Shown: positions 25,850 through 35,350 of the stretch, piece by piece
Position numbering within the stretch: the stretch's first letter is position 1
Layout of the letters: each line of letters opens with the position of its first letter
DNA from: Methylobacterium sp. CB376
GTDB taxonomy: Bacteria; Pseudomonadota; Alphaproteobacteria; Rhizobiales; Beijerinckiaceae
Direction: 5' to 3'
Length of the DNA: 64,000 nucleotides
NCBI RefSeq assembly: GCF_029714205.1
Contig: NZ_CP121648.1
Span: 6,921,501 to 6,985,500, forward strand
Notes under the pieces: model-generated
Told to the model about the DNA's origin: nothing
The model's database searches: none
What the model saw: the letters and a program-made list of their open reading frames with translations, nothing else
Position numbers and translations under genes: made by a program

Positions 25850-26764
25850 TCAGGACACCCATTTGAGCAGGCGGATGATCCCCATCCCGGCGGCGCGGCG
25901 ATGGGCCGAGGCGCGTCGGCGGGCCGCGATCTCCGCGCGGTGGGCCGCGTCGCAGCGGTAGGCCGACAGCGGCATGGCGCCGTTCGTCCGGGTCGGGCGC
26001 CAGCCGAGCGCCGCCTTGAGGCGGGTCGTGTCGAAGACGAAATCCTGGGTGATCATGCGGTCATGGTAGGGCCCGAGGGGCGAGACCCGCAGGGCGTGGG
26101 CCAGCCGCATGGCGAGCAGGGTCGGGGCCGCCGGGAGATGCGCCGCGCGCGCCGGTGCCGGCCGCCGCCACCTGCGCGAAGGTGTCCCGCATCGTGCCGA
26201 CATGGTCCGCGCCGATGCCGAAGGTGCCGGCGATGCGGGCGCGCCACGCGCGCAGCATCGCGTCGATCAGATCCTGGGCGGCGACGAACCGGGAGCGGTT
26301 CCCGCCCCGGCCCACCAGCCAGACCCTGCGCCCCTCGGCGATGAACTCGAACAGGATGGCGAGCAGCCCGAGCCGCCCCTCGTCGATGATGGTCGGCGAG
26401 CGCAGGATCGCGGCCGCGAAGTCGCCCGCGTGGTCGGCCAGGATCCTCTCGCCCTCCCACTTGCTGGCACCGTGGATCTCGCACGGCGCGGTCGGGTCGT
26501 CCTCGCGCACCGGGCGGTCGAAGCCGTGTCCCCAGAGACAGTTGCTGGAGACGAAGACGAGGTTCGGGACGCCGGCGGCGGCGGTCGCGCGGGCGAGGCA
26601 GCGGGTTCCCTCGACGTTGCTGGACCAGATCTCGCGGCGCCCGCGCGCCGCATGGGCGAGGAGGGCCGCGCAATGGAACACCCCCTCGGGGCCCCCGGCG
26701 AGCAGCCGGCCGACCAGGAGGCTGCCGAGGAAACCGGAGCCCTCGTGACGAAGAGCCGTGCCAT
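25850..26764 (-). pseudogene. NAD-dependent epimerase/dehydratase, frameshifted remnant
   Basis: Pieces of one extended-SDR protein lie in order in two frames. MARLFVT (from ATG 26764) is followed after a one-base frame change by GSGFLGSLLVGRLLAGG, then VFHCAALLAHAARG, SSNCLWGHGFDRPV and the active-site YxxxK equivalent HGASKWEGE. Near 26140-26155 the frame changes back and continues RLAHALRVSPLGP to MGIIRLLKWVS at 25850. About 40 residues normally found between the Rossmann start and the 'fHcAA' strand are missing, so the gene is also internally deleted. It cannot make a full product as written. Confidence 0.85.
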
Positions 26765-26796
26765 CGCGGTGTTCCCTGGTGGTGAGGGCGGGATCA

Positions 26797-26990
26797 GGCC
26801 GCTGGGGCGCGCCGCGGCGGTCGGAGGGCGGGCAGGAGCCGCGCCGCGGCGGGCAGGCGCGCGGCCTGCGCGAAGCGCGCGCAGGGCACGATCGCGCCGA
26901 GGATCGGGAGCCCGACCCGCACCAGAGGCCCCGCGAGCGGCACCAGCAGCCAGGGCGCGGCGAGGGCGGGATTGGTTAAGCTTGACCTTA
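26797..26990 (-). other. Possible gene remnant encoding a hydrophobic C-terminus
   Basis: An open frame on the minus strand reads NPALAAPWLLVPLAGPLVRV, then GLPILGAIVPCARFAQAARL, and stops at a TGA near 26797. It looks like the tail of a membrane protein but has no convincing start, and its upstream end merges with the end of the YdcF-like gene. Together with the neighbouring pseudogene it suggests local decay. The identity is unknown. Confidence 0.3.
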
Positions 26991-26992
26991 CG

Positions 26993-27814
26993 TCAGGTGC
27001 GTCCGGCGATCGCCGGCTCGGGCGCGGGCAGCAGCCGGTCGCTGCGGCCGCGCAGGCGGTAGGCGAGCAGCCCGGCCCATTCGTGCGCGGCGAGGTCGAT
27101 GGCCGCGAGCTTGGCGCCGAGGGGCCGCAGGGCCGCCGCGCCGCGCCGCGTCGTGCGGTAGGCCACGGGCCAAGCCAGGAGCGGCGGCCACCCGGCCCGC
27201 CGGAACGCGCCCATGGCCCGGGGCATGTGGCTCGCGGAGGTCACGAGCAGCCACGTCTCCCCGGGCCCGGGCCGCGCCAGGGCGCGGGCCTCGACGGCGT
27301 TCTCCCAGGTGCTCCGCGAGCGGTCGTCGACGAGGAGCCGGCCGGGGGGCAGGCCGATCTCCTCGAGCAGGGCCCGGCTCGCCTGCGCCTCGGTGAGCCC
27401 CTCCCGCCGCCCCGAGGCCGGGCCGCCCGCGAAGACGAGCTTGGCGGCCGGGTAGCGCCGCGCGAGCGCCGCGAAGGCGACGAGCCGGTCCGCCTCCCGG
27501 TTCAGGCCCGGCGCGCCGCGCTCCGCCCGGATGCCCTCCGCCAGGGCGCCGCCGAGGACGACCACCCCGTCGACCCGCGCCAGCCCCGCGGCGGCGGGAA
27601 AGCGCTCCTCCAGGGGCCGCAGCAGCCACTGGTCCAGGGGCAGGACCAGGACGAGGCCGAGCGCCGCCGCCGCGGCGCCGAGGAGCAAAGCCCCGCCCGC
27701 GCGCAGGCGCCGCGGCCCCCCGAGGACCAGCCCGGCGCCGGCCGCGCAGCCGAGGGCCAGCAGGCAGCTCGGCGCGCCGAGGGCGCGCAGCGACGCCAGC
27801 ACGTCCATCATCAT
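26993..27814 (-). CDS. YdcF-like (DUF218) membrane-anchored protein
   Basis: The 273-residue protein has two N-terminal hydrophobic segments, then the DUF218 core: VDGVVVLGGALAEGI, LVFAGGPASGR, DDRSRSTWENAVEA and TSASHMPRAMGAFRRAGW. Some DUF218 proteins (SanA, ElyC) act in envelope or lipid-carrier metabolism; the function here is not known. It sits inside the hopanoid region but is not a recognised hopanoid gene. Start could be any of three adjacent ATGs (27814, 27811, 27808). Confidence 0.88.
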   Translation of the reverse strand: MMMDVLASLRALGAPSCLLALGCAAGAGLVLGGPRRLRAGGALLLGAAAAALGLVLVLPLDQWLLRPLEERFPAAAGLARVDGVVVLGGALAEGIRAERGAPGLNREADRLVAFAALARRYPAAKLVFAGGPASGRREGLTEAQASRALLEEIGLPPGRLLVDDRSRSTWENAVEARALARPGPGETWLLVTSASHMPRAMGAFRRAGWPPLLAWPVAYRTTRRGAAALRPLGAKLAAIDLAAHEWAGLLAYRLRGRSDRLLPAPEPAIAGRT

Positions 27815-27874
27815 GCCCCCCGCCGGCCCGCGGGGCCGCCCGAATCCGTCGCGACGGGCCGCCGGGCGGGACTC

Positions 27875-28906
27875 CTACCCGGCCCGCGCGGCCGGCCGCA
27901 TCAGGGCCGGGTCGAAATCCGCCGCCGGCGCCCGGCGGGCGCGCAGGGCCGGCAGCACCCGCTCGCCGAAGGCGTCGATGAACGCGGCCTGGCCCCCGCC
28001 GACCTGGTGCAGGTCGATGCTGTCGAAGCCCAGAGCCGCGCAGGCGGCGATGCGCTCGGTCATCTCGCCGAGATCCGCCGAGACCAGCACCTGGGCGTGC
28101 ATGTCCTCCGGCCGCACGAACCGCGACGCGGCGTCGAACTCGGCCGGGCTGCGCAATTCCCAGGCGACCGGGCTGCCGAGCTGGTTGAAGCGCCAGGCCG
28201 CGTGCGCCTGCGCCAGCGCCTCGGCCGGGTCGCGGGCGAAGCTGAGATCGAGCTTGAGGAAGATCGGCTTGTCGGCGCCGCCGGTCTCCCGGAACGCCTC
28301 GACGATCGGGGCGAGCGCCTCGGGCCGGCTGCCCACCGTCAGGAGCCCGTCCGCCCAGGTGCCGAGCCAGGCGGCGGTCTCCGGCGTGGTGGCGGCGCCG
28401 ACCAGCCGGGTCGGCGTCTCGGGGCGGGACCACACCTTGGCGTCCAGGGCCGAGACCCGGCCGCGATGGGTCACGGTCTCGCCCGCGAGCAGCGCCCGCA
28501 TGATCTCGGCGCCCTCGCGCAGCCGCGCGTGGCGCTCGGGCCGGTCGGGCCAGGGCGTGCCGGTGACCGATTCGTTGAGGGCCTGCCCGCTGCCGAGCGC
28601 GACCCAGGGCAGGCGGCCCGGATACATCTGGCCGAGCGTCGCCACCGCCTGGGCCAGCACTGCCGGGTGGTAGCGCCAGCCGCCCGGCACCGTGATGATC
28701 CCGAAGGTCAGGCGCTGCGTCGCCTGGAGCGCCGCCCCGAGCCAGGCCCAGGCGAAGCCCGACTGGCCCTGCGCGGCCGACCAGGGCTGGAGGTGGTCCG
28801 ACGAGAAGGCGCCGTCGAACCCCGCCTGCTCGGCTCGCTGCACGTGGGCGAGGAGGTCGCGCGGGGCCACCTGCTCGTGCGAGGCGTGGTAGCTGAAGAG
28901 CGTCAT
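27875..28906 (-). CDS. Luciferase-like (LLM class) flavin oxidoreductase
   Basis: The 343-residue protein is a TIM-barrel LLM protein: FSYHASHEQVAPRDLLAHV, GFDGAFSSDHLQPWS, FGIITVPGGWRYHPAVLAQ and ALGSGQALNES. These fit the non-F420 LLM subfamily (TIGR03885-like). Such enzymes use FMN or F420 in monooxygenation or hydride transfer; the substrate is unknown. It lies 120 bases after shc on the same strand and might be read through from the hpn operon. Confidence 0.88.
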   Translation of the reverse strand: MTLFSYHASHEQVAPRDLLAHVQRAEQAGFDGAFSSDHLQPWSAAQGQSGFAWAWLGAALQATQRLTFGIITVPGGWRYHPAVLAQAVATLGQMYPGRLPWVALGSGQALNESVTGTPWPDRPERHARLREGAEIMRALLAGETVTHRGRVSALDAKVWSRPETPTRLVGAATTPETAAWLGTWADGLLTVGSRPEALAPIVEAFRETGGADKPIFLKLDLSFARDPAEALAQAHAAWRFNQLGSPVAWELRSPAEFDAASRFVRPEDMHAQVLVSADLGEMTERIAACAALGFDSIDLHQVGGGQAAFIDAFGERVLPALRARRAPAADFDPALMRPAARAG

Positions 28907-29026
28907 CGCGCAATCCCGCCGGCCGCCGGTCGGACCGGCTCTCGATGGAGGAACCGCGCAGGCAGGCGCAGGCTCCGCGGAGGGGCGCGGCCTGCCCGCG
29001 CGGGCGGGCCGGCCCCTCCGCCGGGG

Positions 29027-31018
29027 TCACATCCCCACCGCCACCTTGAGGCTGTTGCCCCGCTGGAGGTTGCGGTAGCGGGCCAGCGCCCAGAGGGGGA
29101 AGAACTTCGCGTAGCCGTGGTAGCGCAGGTAGAAGACGCGCGGGAACCCGGTCGCCGTGTAGCGGTCCTCGGCCCAGAGCCCGTCCGCCCCCTGGGTGCG
29201 GGTCAGGTAGTTGATGCCGCGCGCCACGGCCGGGTTGTCCGCCTCGCCGGCCGCCATCAGCGCGAGCAGCGCCCAGGCGGTCTGCGAGGCCGTGCTCGGC
29301 GCCCGCTCGTAGCCGCGATATTCGAGCTTGTAGCTCGACGCGTCCTCGCCCCAGCCGCCGTCGGGGTTCTGGATCGCGGTGAGCCAGGTCACCGCCCGCC
29401 GCACCGGCTCGCAGGCGGGGTCGATCCCGGCCGCGTTGAGGGCGCAGAGCACCGACCACGTCCCGTAGATGTAGTTCATGCCCCAGCGGCCGTACCAGCT
29501 GCCATCCGCCTCCTGATCGGCGAGCAGGTAGGCGACGCCGCGGTCGAGGGGCGGGCAGGTCTCCCGGGTCTCGCCGAGCTGGGACAGCATCGAGACGCAG
29601 CGCGCCGTCACGTCGGCGGTCGGCGGGTCGAGCAGCGCCCCGTGATCCGAGAACGGAATGTAGTTGAGGTAGTGGTAGGTGTTGTCCGCGTCGAAGGCCG
29701 CCCAGCCGCCGTCGCGGCTCTGCAGGCCCTCGACCCATTCGCGGGCGCGGGCGATCGAGAGCCCGTAATCGGCCGCGTCGGGCCCGGGGCTGCGGCGGCT
29801 CTGCACCCGGTCCATGGCCATCACCACGACCGCGGTGTCGTCGAGGTCCGGGTAGTGCGGGTTGGCGTACTGGAAGGCCCAGCCGCCCGGCCGCACGTCC
29901 GGCTTGGAGGCCGCCCAGTCGCCCTTGATGTCGAGCACCTGCAGGGGCTTCAGCCAGTCCATGGCGCGCTTGGCGTGGCGCTCCGCCTCGGTCCCGCCGG
30001 CTTCCATCAGGGCGTGGGCGGCGAGCGCCGTGTCCCAGACCGGGGACAGGCAGGGCTGGACGTAGGCCTCGTGCTCCTTGACGGTGACGAGCTTCTCGAC
30101 CGAAGAGCGGGCCGTGACCGCGAAGGGGTGGTCGTCCGGGTAGCCGAGCGCCTCGAACATCAGCACGGTGTTGACCATGGCTGGGAAGATCGCGCCGAGC
30201 CCGTCCTCGCCGTTCAGGCGCTCGCTGACGAAGGCCACCGCCTTGTCGATCGCCCGCGCCCGCGAGCCGGCCGGGAAGAAGCCCTCGACCTTCTGCAGCA
30301 CCTTGTCGATGGCCGCGAAGACCGGGCGCCAGGGCGAGGATTCCTGCGGGCCGGCCGGCCAGCGCTTCACGCGCTCGGGCGCCTCGACGAAGAGTTCGCG
30401 GATGCCGATGCCGCGCGGGTTGCGGGCCCGCGGCTTCTTGGCCTGCAGGACGAAGAGCGGCACCATCACGGTGCGGGCCCAGTAGGAGACCTTGTCGAGG
30501 TGGAAGGGGAACCACCGCGGCAGCAGCATCACCTCGACCGGCATCACCGGCACGGCGGTCCACGGCACCTCGCCGTAGAGGGCGAGCATGATCCGGGTGA
30601 AGACGTTGGCGTGGGCGGCGCCGCCCCGGCGCAGGATCGCGTCGCGGGCCCGGCGCATGTGGGGCGCGTCGATCGGGTCGCCGACCATCTTGAGGGCGAA
30701 GTAGGCCTTGACGGTCGCGCTCATGTCGAAGGGGCCGTCATGGATCAGGGCCCAGCCGTCGTGCTGCGCGCTCTGGGTGCGGCGCAGGTAGGCGGCGATC
30801 TTCCCCTCCAATTCGGCCGTCGGGATCGAGCCGCGGAAATGATGGTAGAGGATGTACTCGGACGGAATGGTGGCGTCGGCCTCCAGCTCGAAGCACCAGT
30901 GCCCGTCCGCGTTCGCGAGCCGCATGAGAGCCTTCGACGCGAGCGTGACGCGCCGCTCGACGTCGTCGAGCGTGATGTCCTGCGTGCTCGTGCGGTGGAG
31001 CGTCTCGACCTTGCCCAC
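29027..31018 (-). CDS. shc: Squalene-hopene cyclase
   Basis: Shc (HpnF) cyclises squalene to hopene/hopanol at the membrane. The 663-residue protein has the catalytic DxDD motif (Asp391-Leu-Asp-Asp394 in YPDLDDTAVV) and several QW repeats, such as QSRDGGWAAFDAD, QEADGSWYGRWG and QNPDGGWGED. Length matches the family. GTG 31018 is the likely start, with GAAGGTGAG upstream; no ATG lies in a better place. It follows hpnE by 115 bases. Confidence 0.97.
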   Translation of the reverse strand: MGKVETLHRTSTQDITLDDVERRVTLASKALMRLANADGHWCFELEADATIPSEYILYHHFRGSIPTAELEGKIAAYLRRTQSAQHDGWALIHDGPFDMSATVKAYFALKMVGDPIDAPHMRRARDAILRRGGAAHANVFTRIMLALYGEVPWTAVPVMPVEVMLLPRWFPFHLDKVSYWARTVMVPLFVLQAKKPRARNPRGIGIRELFVEAPERVKRWPAGPQESSPWRPVFAAIDKVLQKVEGFFPAGSRARAIDKAVAFVSERLNGEDGLGAIFPAMVNTVLMFEALGYPDDHPFAVTARSSVEKLVTVKEHEAYVQPCLSPVWDTALAAHALMEAGGTEAERHAKRAMDWLKPLQVLDIKGDWAASKPDVRPGGWAFQYANPHYPDLDDTAVVVMAMDRVQSRRSPGPDAADYGLSIARAREWVEGLQSRDGGWAAFDADNTYHYLNYIPFSDHGALLDPPTADVTARCVSMLSQLGETRETCPPLDRGVAYLLADQEADGSWYGRWGMNYIYGTWSVLCALNAAGIDPACEPVRRAVTWLTAIQNPDGGWGEDASSYKLEYRGYERAPSTASQTAWALLALMAAGEADNPAVARGINYLTRTQGADGLWAEDRYTATGFPRVFYLRYHGYAKFFPLWALARYRNLQRGNSLKVAVGM

Positions 31019-31037
31019 GATGATCTCACCTTCTCCT

Positions 31038-31056
31038 GTCGGGCGGCGCGCCCGAC
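31038..31056 (-). promoter_or_regulatory. Hairpin in the shc leader
   Basis: An 8-bp perfect stem (GTCGGGCG / CGCCCGAC) with a 3-base loop lies 20 bases before the shc start in the hpnE-shc gap. It might affect read-through or translation of shc. Confidence 0.4.
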
Positions 31057-31133
31057 GCCGGTTGGATCCCTGATTCGCGGCGATGCAAGAACGCCGCCTA
31101 TGCTCAAGCTGTTCCGACGCGGCGCGGCCCTCG

Positions 31134-32411
31134 TCAAGCCGCTCCGCGCAGAGCTGATCGTTCCTGTGTGAAAAGGGCCGCGGCCGTGGCGCCGGAGCGG
31201 ATCGCGCCCTCGATGGTCGAGGGCAGCCCCGTCGCGGTCCAATCTCCCGCAAGGGCGAGGTTGGCGAGGTGCGTCCGCGCACCTGGGCGCCGTGCCGCCT
31301 GCGCGGGCGTGGCCGCGAAGGTGGCCCGCTTCTCCTTGACGACCTGCCAGCGGGGCAGGGCCGCGCCGGCCTGGCCGGTGAGGCGCGCGACCTCGGCCCA
31401 AATCCGCTCGGCGAGATCCTCGCGCGGGGTCTCGAGCAGGCGGTCGGCGCCGCTGATCGTCACCGAGAGCCGGTCCGGATAGGCGAAGAGCCACTCGGTC
31501 AGGCCGCCGATCACCCCGAGCAGGAGCGGCGAACCCGGGGGCGGCGCCACCGCGAAATGCGCGTTGACGATGGCGCGGTGCTCCTGCGGGGCGTCGAGGC
31601 CGGGCAGCAGGTCGGTCGCCACCCAGGCCGGCAGCGCCATCACGGCGCCGTCCTCCGGCCCCAGCGCCTCGGCGCCGTCCGCGAAGGCGAGGGCGGCGAC
31701 CCGGTCCCCGGCGATCTCGAGGGCGCGCAGGCGCCGGCCGAAGCGGATCTCGGCGCCCGCGCGCTCCAGGAAGCGCAGGGCCGGCTCCACGAAGGCCGCC
31801 GACAGGCCCTCGATCGCCACCAGGGGCCGGCAGGCCCGGCCGCCCGCCCCGAGCGTCTCGCGCAGGATCGCGGCGGCGAGCGCGGCGTCGCTCTCGCGCG
31901 GGTCGGTGTTGAGGGCCGCGAGCAGCACCGGATGCCAGAGCCGCTCCCAGAGCAGCCCCTCGCAGGCCATGCTCTCCCCGATCGTGCGGGGATGGCCCGC
32001 CCGCATGAGGCCGATCGGCGCGAGGTAGTCCCGCGCGCGGCTGCCCGGCACGCGGCGGCTCGCGTCGAGCACCCACCAGGGCAGGCGGCCGGCATTGGGC
32101 CGCAGGGTCCAGCGCTCGCCGGTGGCGAGGTCCGCGAACGGGAAGGCGGCCTCGTCCGGGCCGGTCAGCGCCCCGGCCGGAGCCCCGACCGCGCGCAGGA
32201 AGGCGAGGGCGTCGCGGTTGCCCGACAGGAGCAGGTGGTTGCCGTTGTCGATGGTCAGCCCGAGGGCCGGATCGTGGTAGGAGCGGCAGCGCCCGCCGGC
32301 CTGCTTGGCGGCCTCGTGCAGGACGACGGGCCGGCCGGCCTGGACCAGCCGCACGGCCGCCGAGAGGCCGGCGAGCCCGGCGCCGAGGACGTGGACGCGG
32401 CCGGCCATCAC
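31134..32411 (-). CDS. hpnE: Hydroxysqualene dehydroxylase HpnE
   Basis: HpnE is an FAD enzyme that reduces hydroxysqualene to squalene, the last step of the HpnCDE route. The 425-residue protein has the dinucleotide motif HVLGAGLAGLSAAVRLVQAG, AKQAGGRCRSYHD and the C-terminal LALAGDWTATGLPSTIEGA typical of the amine-oxidase/phytoene-desaturase fold. Two ATGs (32411 and 32408) overlap the hpnD stop, so translation is coupled. Confidence 0.96.
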   Translation of the reverse strand: MMAGRVHVLGAGLAGLSAAVRLVQAGRPVVLHEAAKQAGGRCRSYHDPALGLTIDNGNHLLLSGNRDALAFLRAVGAPAGALTGPDEAAFPFADLATGERWTLRPNAGRLPWWVLDASRRVPGSRARDYLAPIGLMRAGHPRTIGESMACEGLLWERLWHPVLLAALNTDPRESDAALAAAILRETLGAGGRACRPLVAIEGLSAAFVEPALRFLERAGAEIRFGRRLRALEIAGDRVAALAFADGAEALGPEDGAVMALPAWVATDLLPGLDAPQEHRAIVNAHFAVAPPPGSPLLLGVIGGLTEWLFAYPDRLSVTISGADRLLETPREDLAERIWAEVARLTGQAGAALPRWQVVKEKRATFAATPAQAARRPGARTHLANLALAGDWTATGLPSTIEGAIRSGATAAALFTQERSALRGAA

Positions 32412-33262
32412 AGGATCCCGTGGCGCAGGAGGACGCCGACCAGCGCGAGCTTGCCGGGCTTCACCCGGGGGCGGGGCGCCGCCCAGCCGCGCGCCCTCAG
32501 CCCGTCGAGGATGAGGTGGTAGGCCGCCGCCATGATCCGCGGCGCCTTGGTGGCCCGGCGCGGCGAGGCCGCGATGATGCGCCAGGAGGCCCGGTAATGG
32601 GCCTCGGCCTCGGCGGCGAGCGCCTCGCAGACCTCCCCGAGCCGGGGGTGGCGCAGGGCCGCCTCCGGCGTCGGCCGGGGAAGGCCGATGGCGGCGAGGC
32701 GCTCGCGCGGCAGGTAGAGCCGCCCGCGCTCCGCGTCCTCGTCGACGTCGCGCAGGATGTTGGTCAGCTGCAGGGCGCGGCCGAGATGGTGGGCGAGGTC
32801 GCGGCCCGGCCCCTCGGCGAGGCCGAAGATCCGCACCGAGAGCCGCCCGACCGCGCTCGCGACCCGGTCGCAGTAGAGGTCGAGCACGGCCTCGTCCGGC
32901 GCCACGATGTCGGCCTCGGCATCCATCGCCATGCCGTCGATGACGGCCTGGAAATCCTCGCGGCGCAGGCCGAACTGCCCCACCGGCCCGGCGAGCGCGG
33001 CGGTGCGCGCCACCGGGCGCCCGGCATAGAGCGCGTCGATGTCGGCCCGCCAGCGGTCGAGCTCGGCCGCGCGCTGCTCGCGCGGGCCGCCGTCGTCGGC
33101 CACGTCGTCGACCGCCCGGCAGAAGGCGTAGACCGCGTACATCGCGTCGCGCTGCGCCGCCGGGAGCAGGCGCATCGCCGCGTAGAAGGACGATCCCGCG
33201 GCGGGGAGGGCCGGGGCGTCCGGCGCCGGCGGGGCAGGGGCGGGGGAGGCGATGGCGGTCAC
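32408..33262 (-). CDS. hpnD: Presqualene diphosphate synthase HpnD
   Basis: HpnD condenses two farnesyl diphosphates to presqualene diphosphate. The 284-residue squalene/phytoene-synthase-family protein has the two aspartate-rich magnesium sites AVDDVADD and ILRDVDEDAERGRLYLP and the YAFCRAVDD segment. The start is GTG 33262, overlapping the hpnC stop (GTGA). About 20 N-terminal Pro/Ala residues precede the fold. Confidence 0.96.
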   Translation of the reverse strand: MTAIASPAPAPPAPDAPALPAAGSSFYAAMRLLPAAQRDAMYAVYAFCRAVDDVADDGGPREQRAAELDRWRADIDALYAGRPVARTAALAGPVGQFGLRREDFQAVIDGMAMDAEADIVAPDEAVLDLYCDRVASAVGRLSVRIFGLAEGPGRDLAHHLGRALQLTNILRDVDEDAERGRLYLPRERLAAIGLPRPTPEAALRHPRLGEVCEALAAEAEAHYRASWRIIAASPRRATKAPRIMAAAYHLILDGLRARGWAAPRPRVKPGKLALVGVLLRHGIL

Positions 33263-34143
33263 GGGCGGGCTCCCCGGACGGAGGGGGCGAGGTGCCGCCG
33301 GAAGGGCCGGCGGGCGAGGGCGGTGCCGGCCGCCCCGAGGGCGATCAGCGCGAAGGCGGCCTTGCCGTGATGGACGCGCTGGCTCAGCGGGTCGCGGGCC
33401 GTGAGGCCGCGGGCCAGCATCACGGCGAGGCGGTGGATGGCGGCGATCTCCATCGCCAGCCGGGTGTCCTCGATCAGGTCGGGCAGGGCCCGTCCCTCGT
33501 GCAGGAGGTCGAGGCAGCGGTGGGCCAGCGTGCCGATCACCGCCCGCAGGCCCGGCGAGGCCCGCGGCGCGCCGAGGTCGCCCGCCGCGACCCCGTGCGT
33601 CGCCATCAGGTCCTCCGGCAGGTAGACCCGGTCGAGCTGCGAGAAGTCCTTCCCGCAATCCTGCAGGTGGTTGATGATCTGCAGCGCCGCGCAGATCGCG
33701 TCCGAGGCCGCCCAGGTCGCGGCCGGATCCTCGCCGTGCACGTCGAGGACGAAGCGGCCGACCGGCATCGCCGAGTAGCGGCAATAGTGCATCAGCTCGT
33801 CGAAGCTGGCGTAGCGCGACTTGCGCGCGTCCATCCGGAAGGCGTCGAGCAAGTCGAGGGCGTGGCGCGGGGAGAGGCCGCGCTCGGCCAGCGCCGCGCG
33901 CAGGGGCGCGGCCTCGGGATCGTCCGGGCCGGTGCCGGTCAGCGCCGCCGCGAGCCCGTCGAGGAGCGCCACCTTGCGGGACGGGTCGAGGCCCGCATTG
34001 TCGGCGACGTCGTCGCCCGCGCGCACGAAATCGTAGAAGGCCAGGATCGGCCGCCGGTGGCGCGGATGGATCAGGTGCGACGCGACCGGAAAGTTCTCGT
34101 CGCGGTGCGACTTGCCGGAGCGCGCCTCGGTCGCGGTGGTCAT
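33259..34143 (-). CDS. hpnC: Hydroxysqualene synthase HpnC
   Basis: HpnC converts presqualene diphosphate to hydroxysqualene. The 294-residue protein carries FYDFVRAGDDVADNAG and NHLQDCGKDFSQLDRVYLP. The second aspartate site is altered (QDCGKDF), as is usual for HpnC and unlike HpnD. ATG 34143 overlaps the hpnA stop (ATGA). hpnC, D and E form a tightly coupled set. Confidence 0.96.
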   Translation of the reverse strand: MTTATEARSGKSHRDENFPVASHLIHPRHRRPILAFYDFVRAGDDVADNAGLDPSRKVALLDGLAAALTGTGPDDPEAAPLRAALAERGLSPRHALDLLDAFRMDARKSRYASFDELMHYCRYSAMPVGRFVLDVHGEDPAATWAASDAICAALQIINHLQDCGKDFSQLDRVYLPEDLMATHGVAAGDLGAPRASPGLRAVIGTLAHRCLDLLHEGRALPDLIEDTRLAMEIAAIHRLAVMLARGLTARDPLSQRVHHGKAAFALIALGAAGTALARRPFRRHLAPSVRGARP

Positions 34144-35183
34144 CGGACGTATCCTGCCTGGCGGAACCACGCGACGGCGTCCTCCAGCCCCTGCCGGTAG
34201 GGCCGCGCGGCGTAGCCGAGTTCGGCCCGGGCCTTGGCGTCGGAGAAGAACATCCGGTAACGCGACATCCGGATCCCGTCGAGGGTGGCGAGCGGCGCCT
34301 TGCCGGTGAAGCGGGCGGCGAGTTCGGAGACGAGGGCGACCGGGTAGACCGCCGCCCGCGGCAGCCGGATGGTCGGGGGCCTGCGCCCGACGAGGCCCGC
34401 GATGTCGGCGAGCATCCGCGACAGGAGCACGTTCTCGCCTCCCAGGATGTAGCGCTCGCCGATGCGGCCGCGGCGCAGGGCCAGGAGGTGACCCGCCGCC
34501 ACGTCGTCCACGTGGGCGAGGTTGAGGCCCGTATCGACGAAGGCCGGCATCCGGCCGTTGGCGGCCTCCACGATGATGCGGCCGGTCGGCGTCGGCTTGA
34601 CGTCGCGGGGGCCGATCGGCGTCGAGGGATTGACGATCACGGCGGGGAGCCCGTCCCGGGCCACCATCTCGTCGACCACGCGCTCGGCCACGACCTTGCT
34701 GCGCTTGTAGGCGCCGATCGCGGTCTCGGGCGTCAGCGGGCGCCGCTCGTCGGCGGGCGTGCCGTCGTCGTGCGGTTTGATCGTCGCCACGCTCGACGTG
34801 TAGACGACCCGCTCGACGCCCGCGTCGAGGGCGGCCCGCATCAGCACGCGGGTGCCGTCGCGGTTCGTGCGCACGATCTCCTCCGGGTCCGGCGCCCAGA
34901 GGCGGTAATCGGCCGCGGCGTGCACGAGGTAGCGCATGCCCCGCAGGGCGGCGGCGGCGGCGGCCGGGTCGCGCATGTCGCCCTCGGCCACCTCGACGTC
35001 GCTCCAGGTCAGGTTGGTGCGCGGGCTCGTCGCCCGCACCAGGATGCGGACCGGGAAGCCGGCGGCGCGGAACACGTCGACCAGCGCCGGTCCGAGAAAG
35101 CCGCTCGCGCCGGTGATCAGCACCGGGCCGACCTCCGGCCGGGCTTCAGACAGGGTGCGGTCCGAGGCCTCGATCATGCTCAC
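34140..35183 (-). CDS. hpnA: Hopanoid-associated epimerase HpnA
   Basis: HpnA is an extended SDR that is conserved in hopanoid loci; its reaction is not established. The 347-residue protein has VLITGASGFLGPALVDVF, TSSVATIK and the YKRSK catalytic motif, then LNLAHVDDVAAGH. It heads the hpnA-C-D-E-shc block. In many relatives hpnB follows hpnA; here hpnC follows directly. Confidence 0.94.
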   Translation of the reverse strand: MSMIEASDRTLSEARPEVGPVLITGASGFLGPALVDVFRAAGFPVRILVRATSPRTNLTWSDVEVAEGDMRDPAAAAAALRGMRYLVHAAADYRLWAPDPEEIVRTNRDGTRVLMRAALDAGVERVVYTSSVATIKPHDDGTPADERRPLTPETAIGAYKRSKVVAERVVDEMVARDGLPAVIVNPSTPIGPRDVKPTPTGRIIVEAANGRMPAFVDTGLNLAHVDDVAAGHLLALRRGRIGERYILGGENVLLSRMLADIAGLVGRRPPTIRLPRAAVYPVALVSELAARFTGKAPLATLDGIRMSRYRMFFSDAKARAELGYAARPYRQGLEDAVAWFRQAGYVR

Positions 35184-35350
35184 GTCACTGTCCAGAGAGG
35201 CTGCCGCCCGAACCGGCGGCAGGACACCGCCGCGCCGGGCGGCGCACCGCAGGCTGCGGGGGCCAAAGGCCCGCCGCTTCTGCCATTTCGGGGCCCGCCC
35301 GACAAGCGCGGGAGGACCGCAGCGTTAACTTCCGCCGCCCAGGACCCGGG

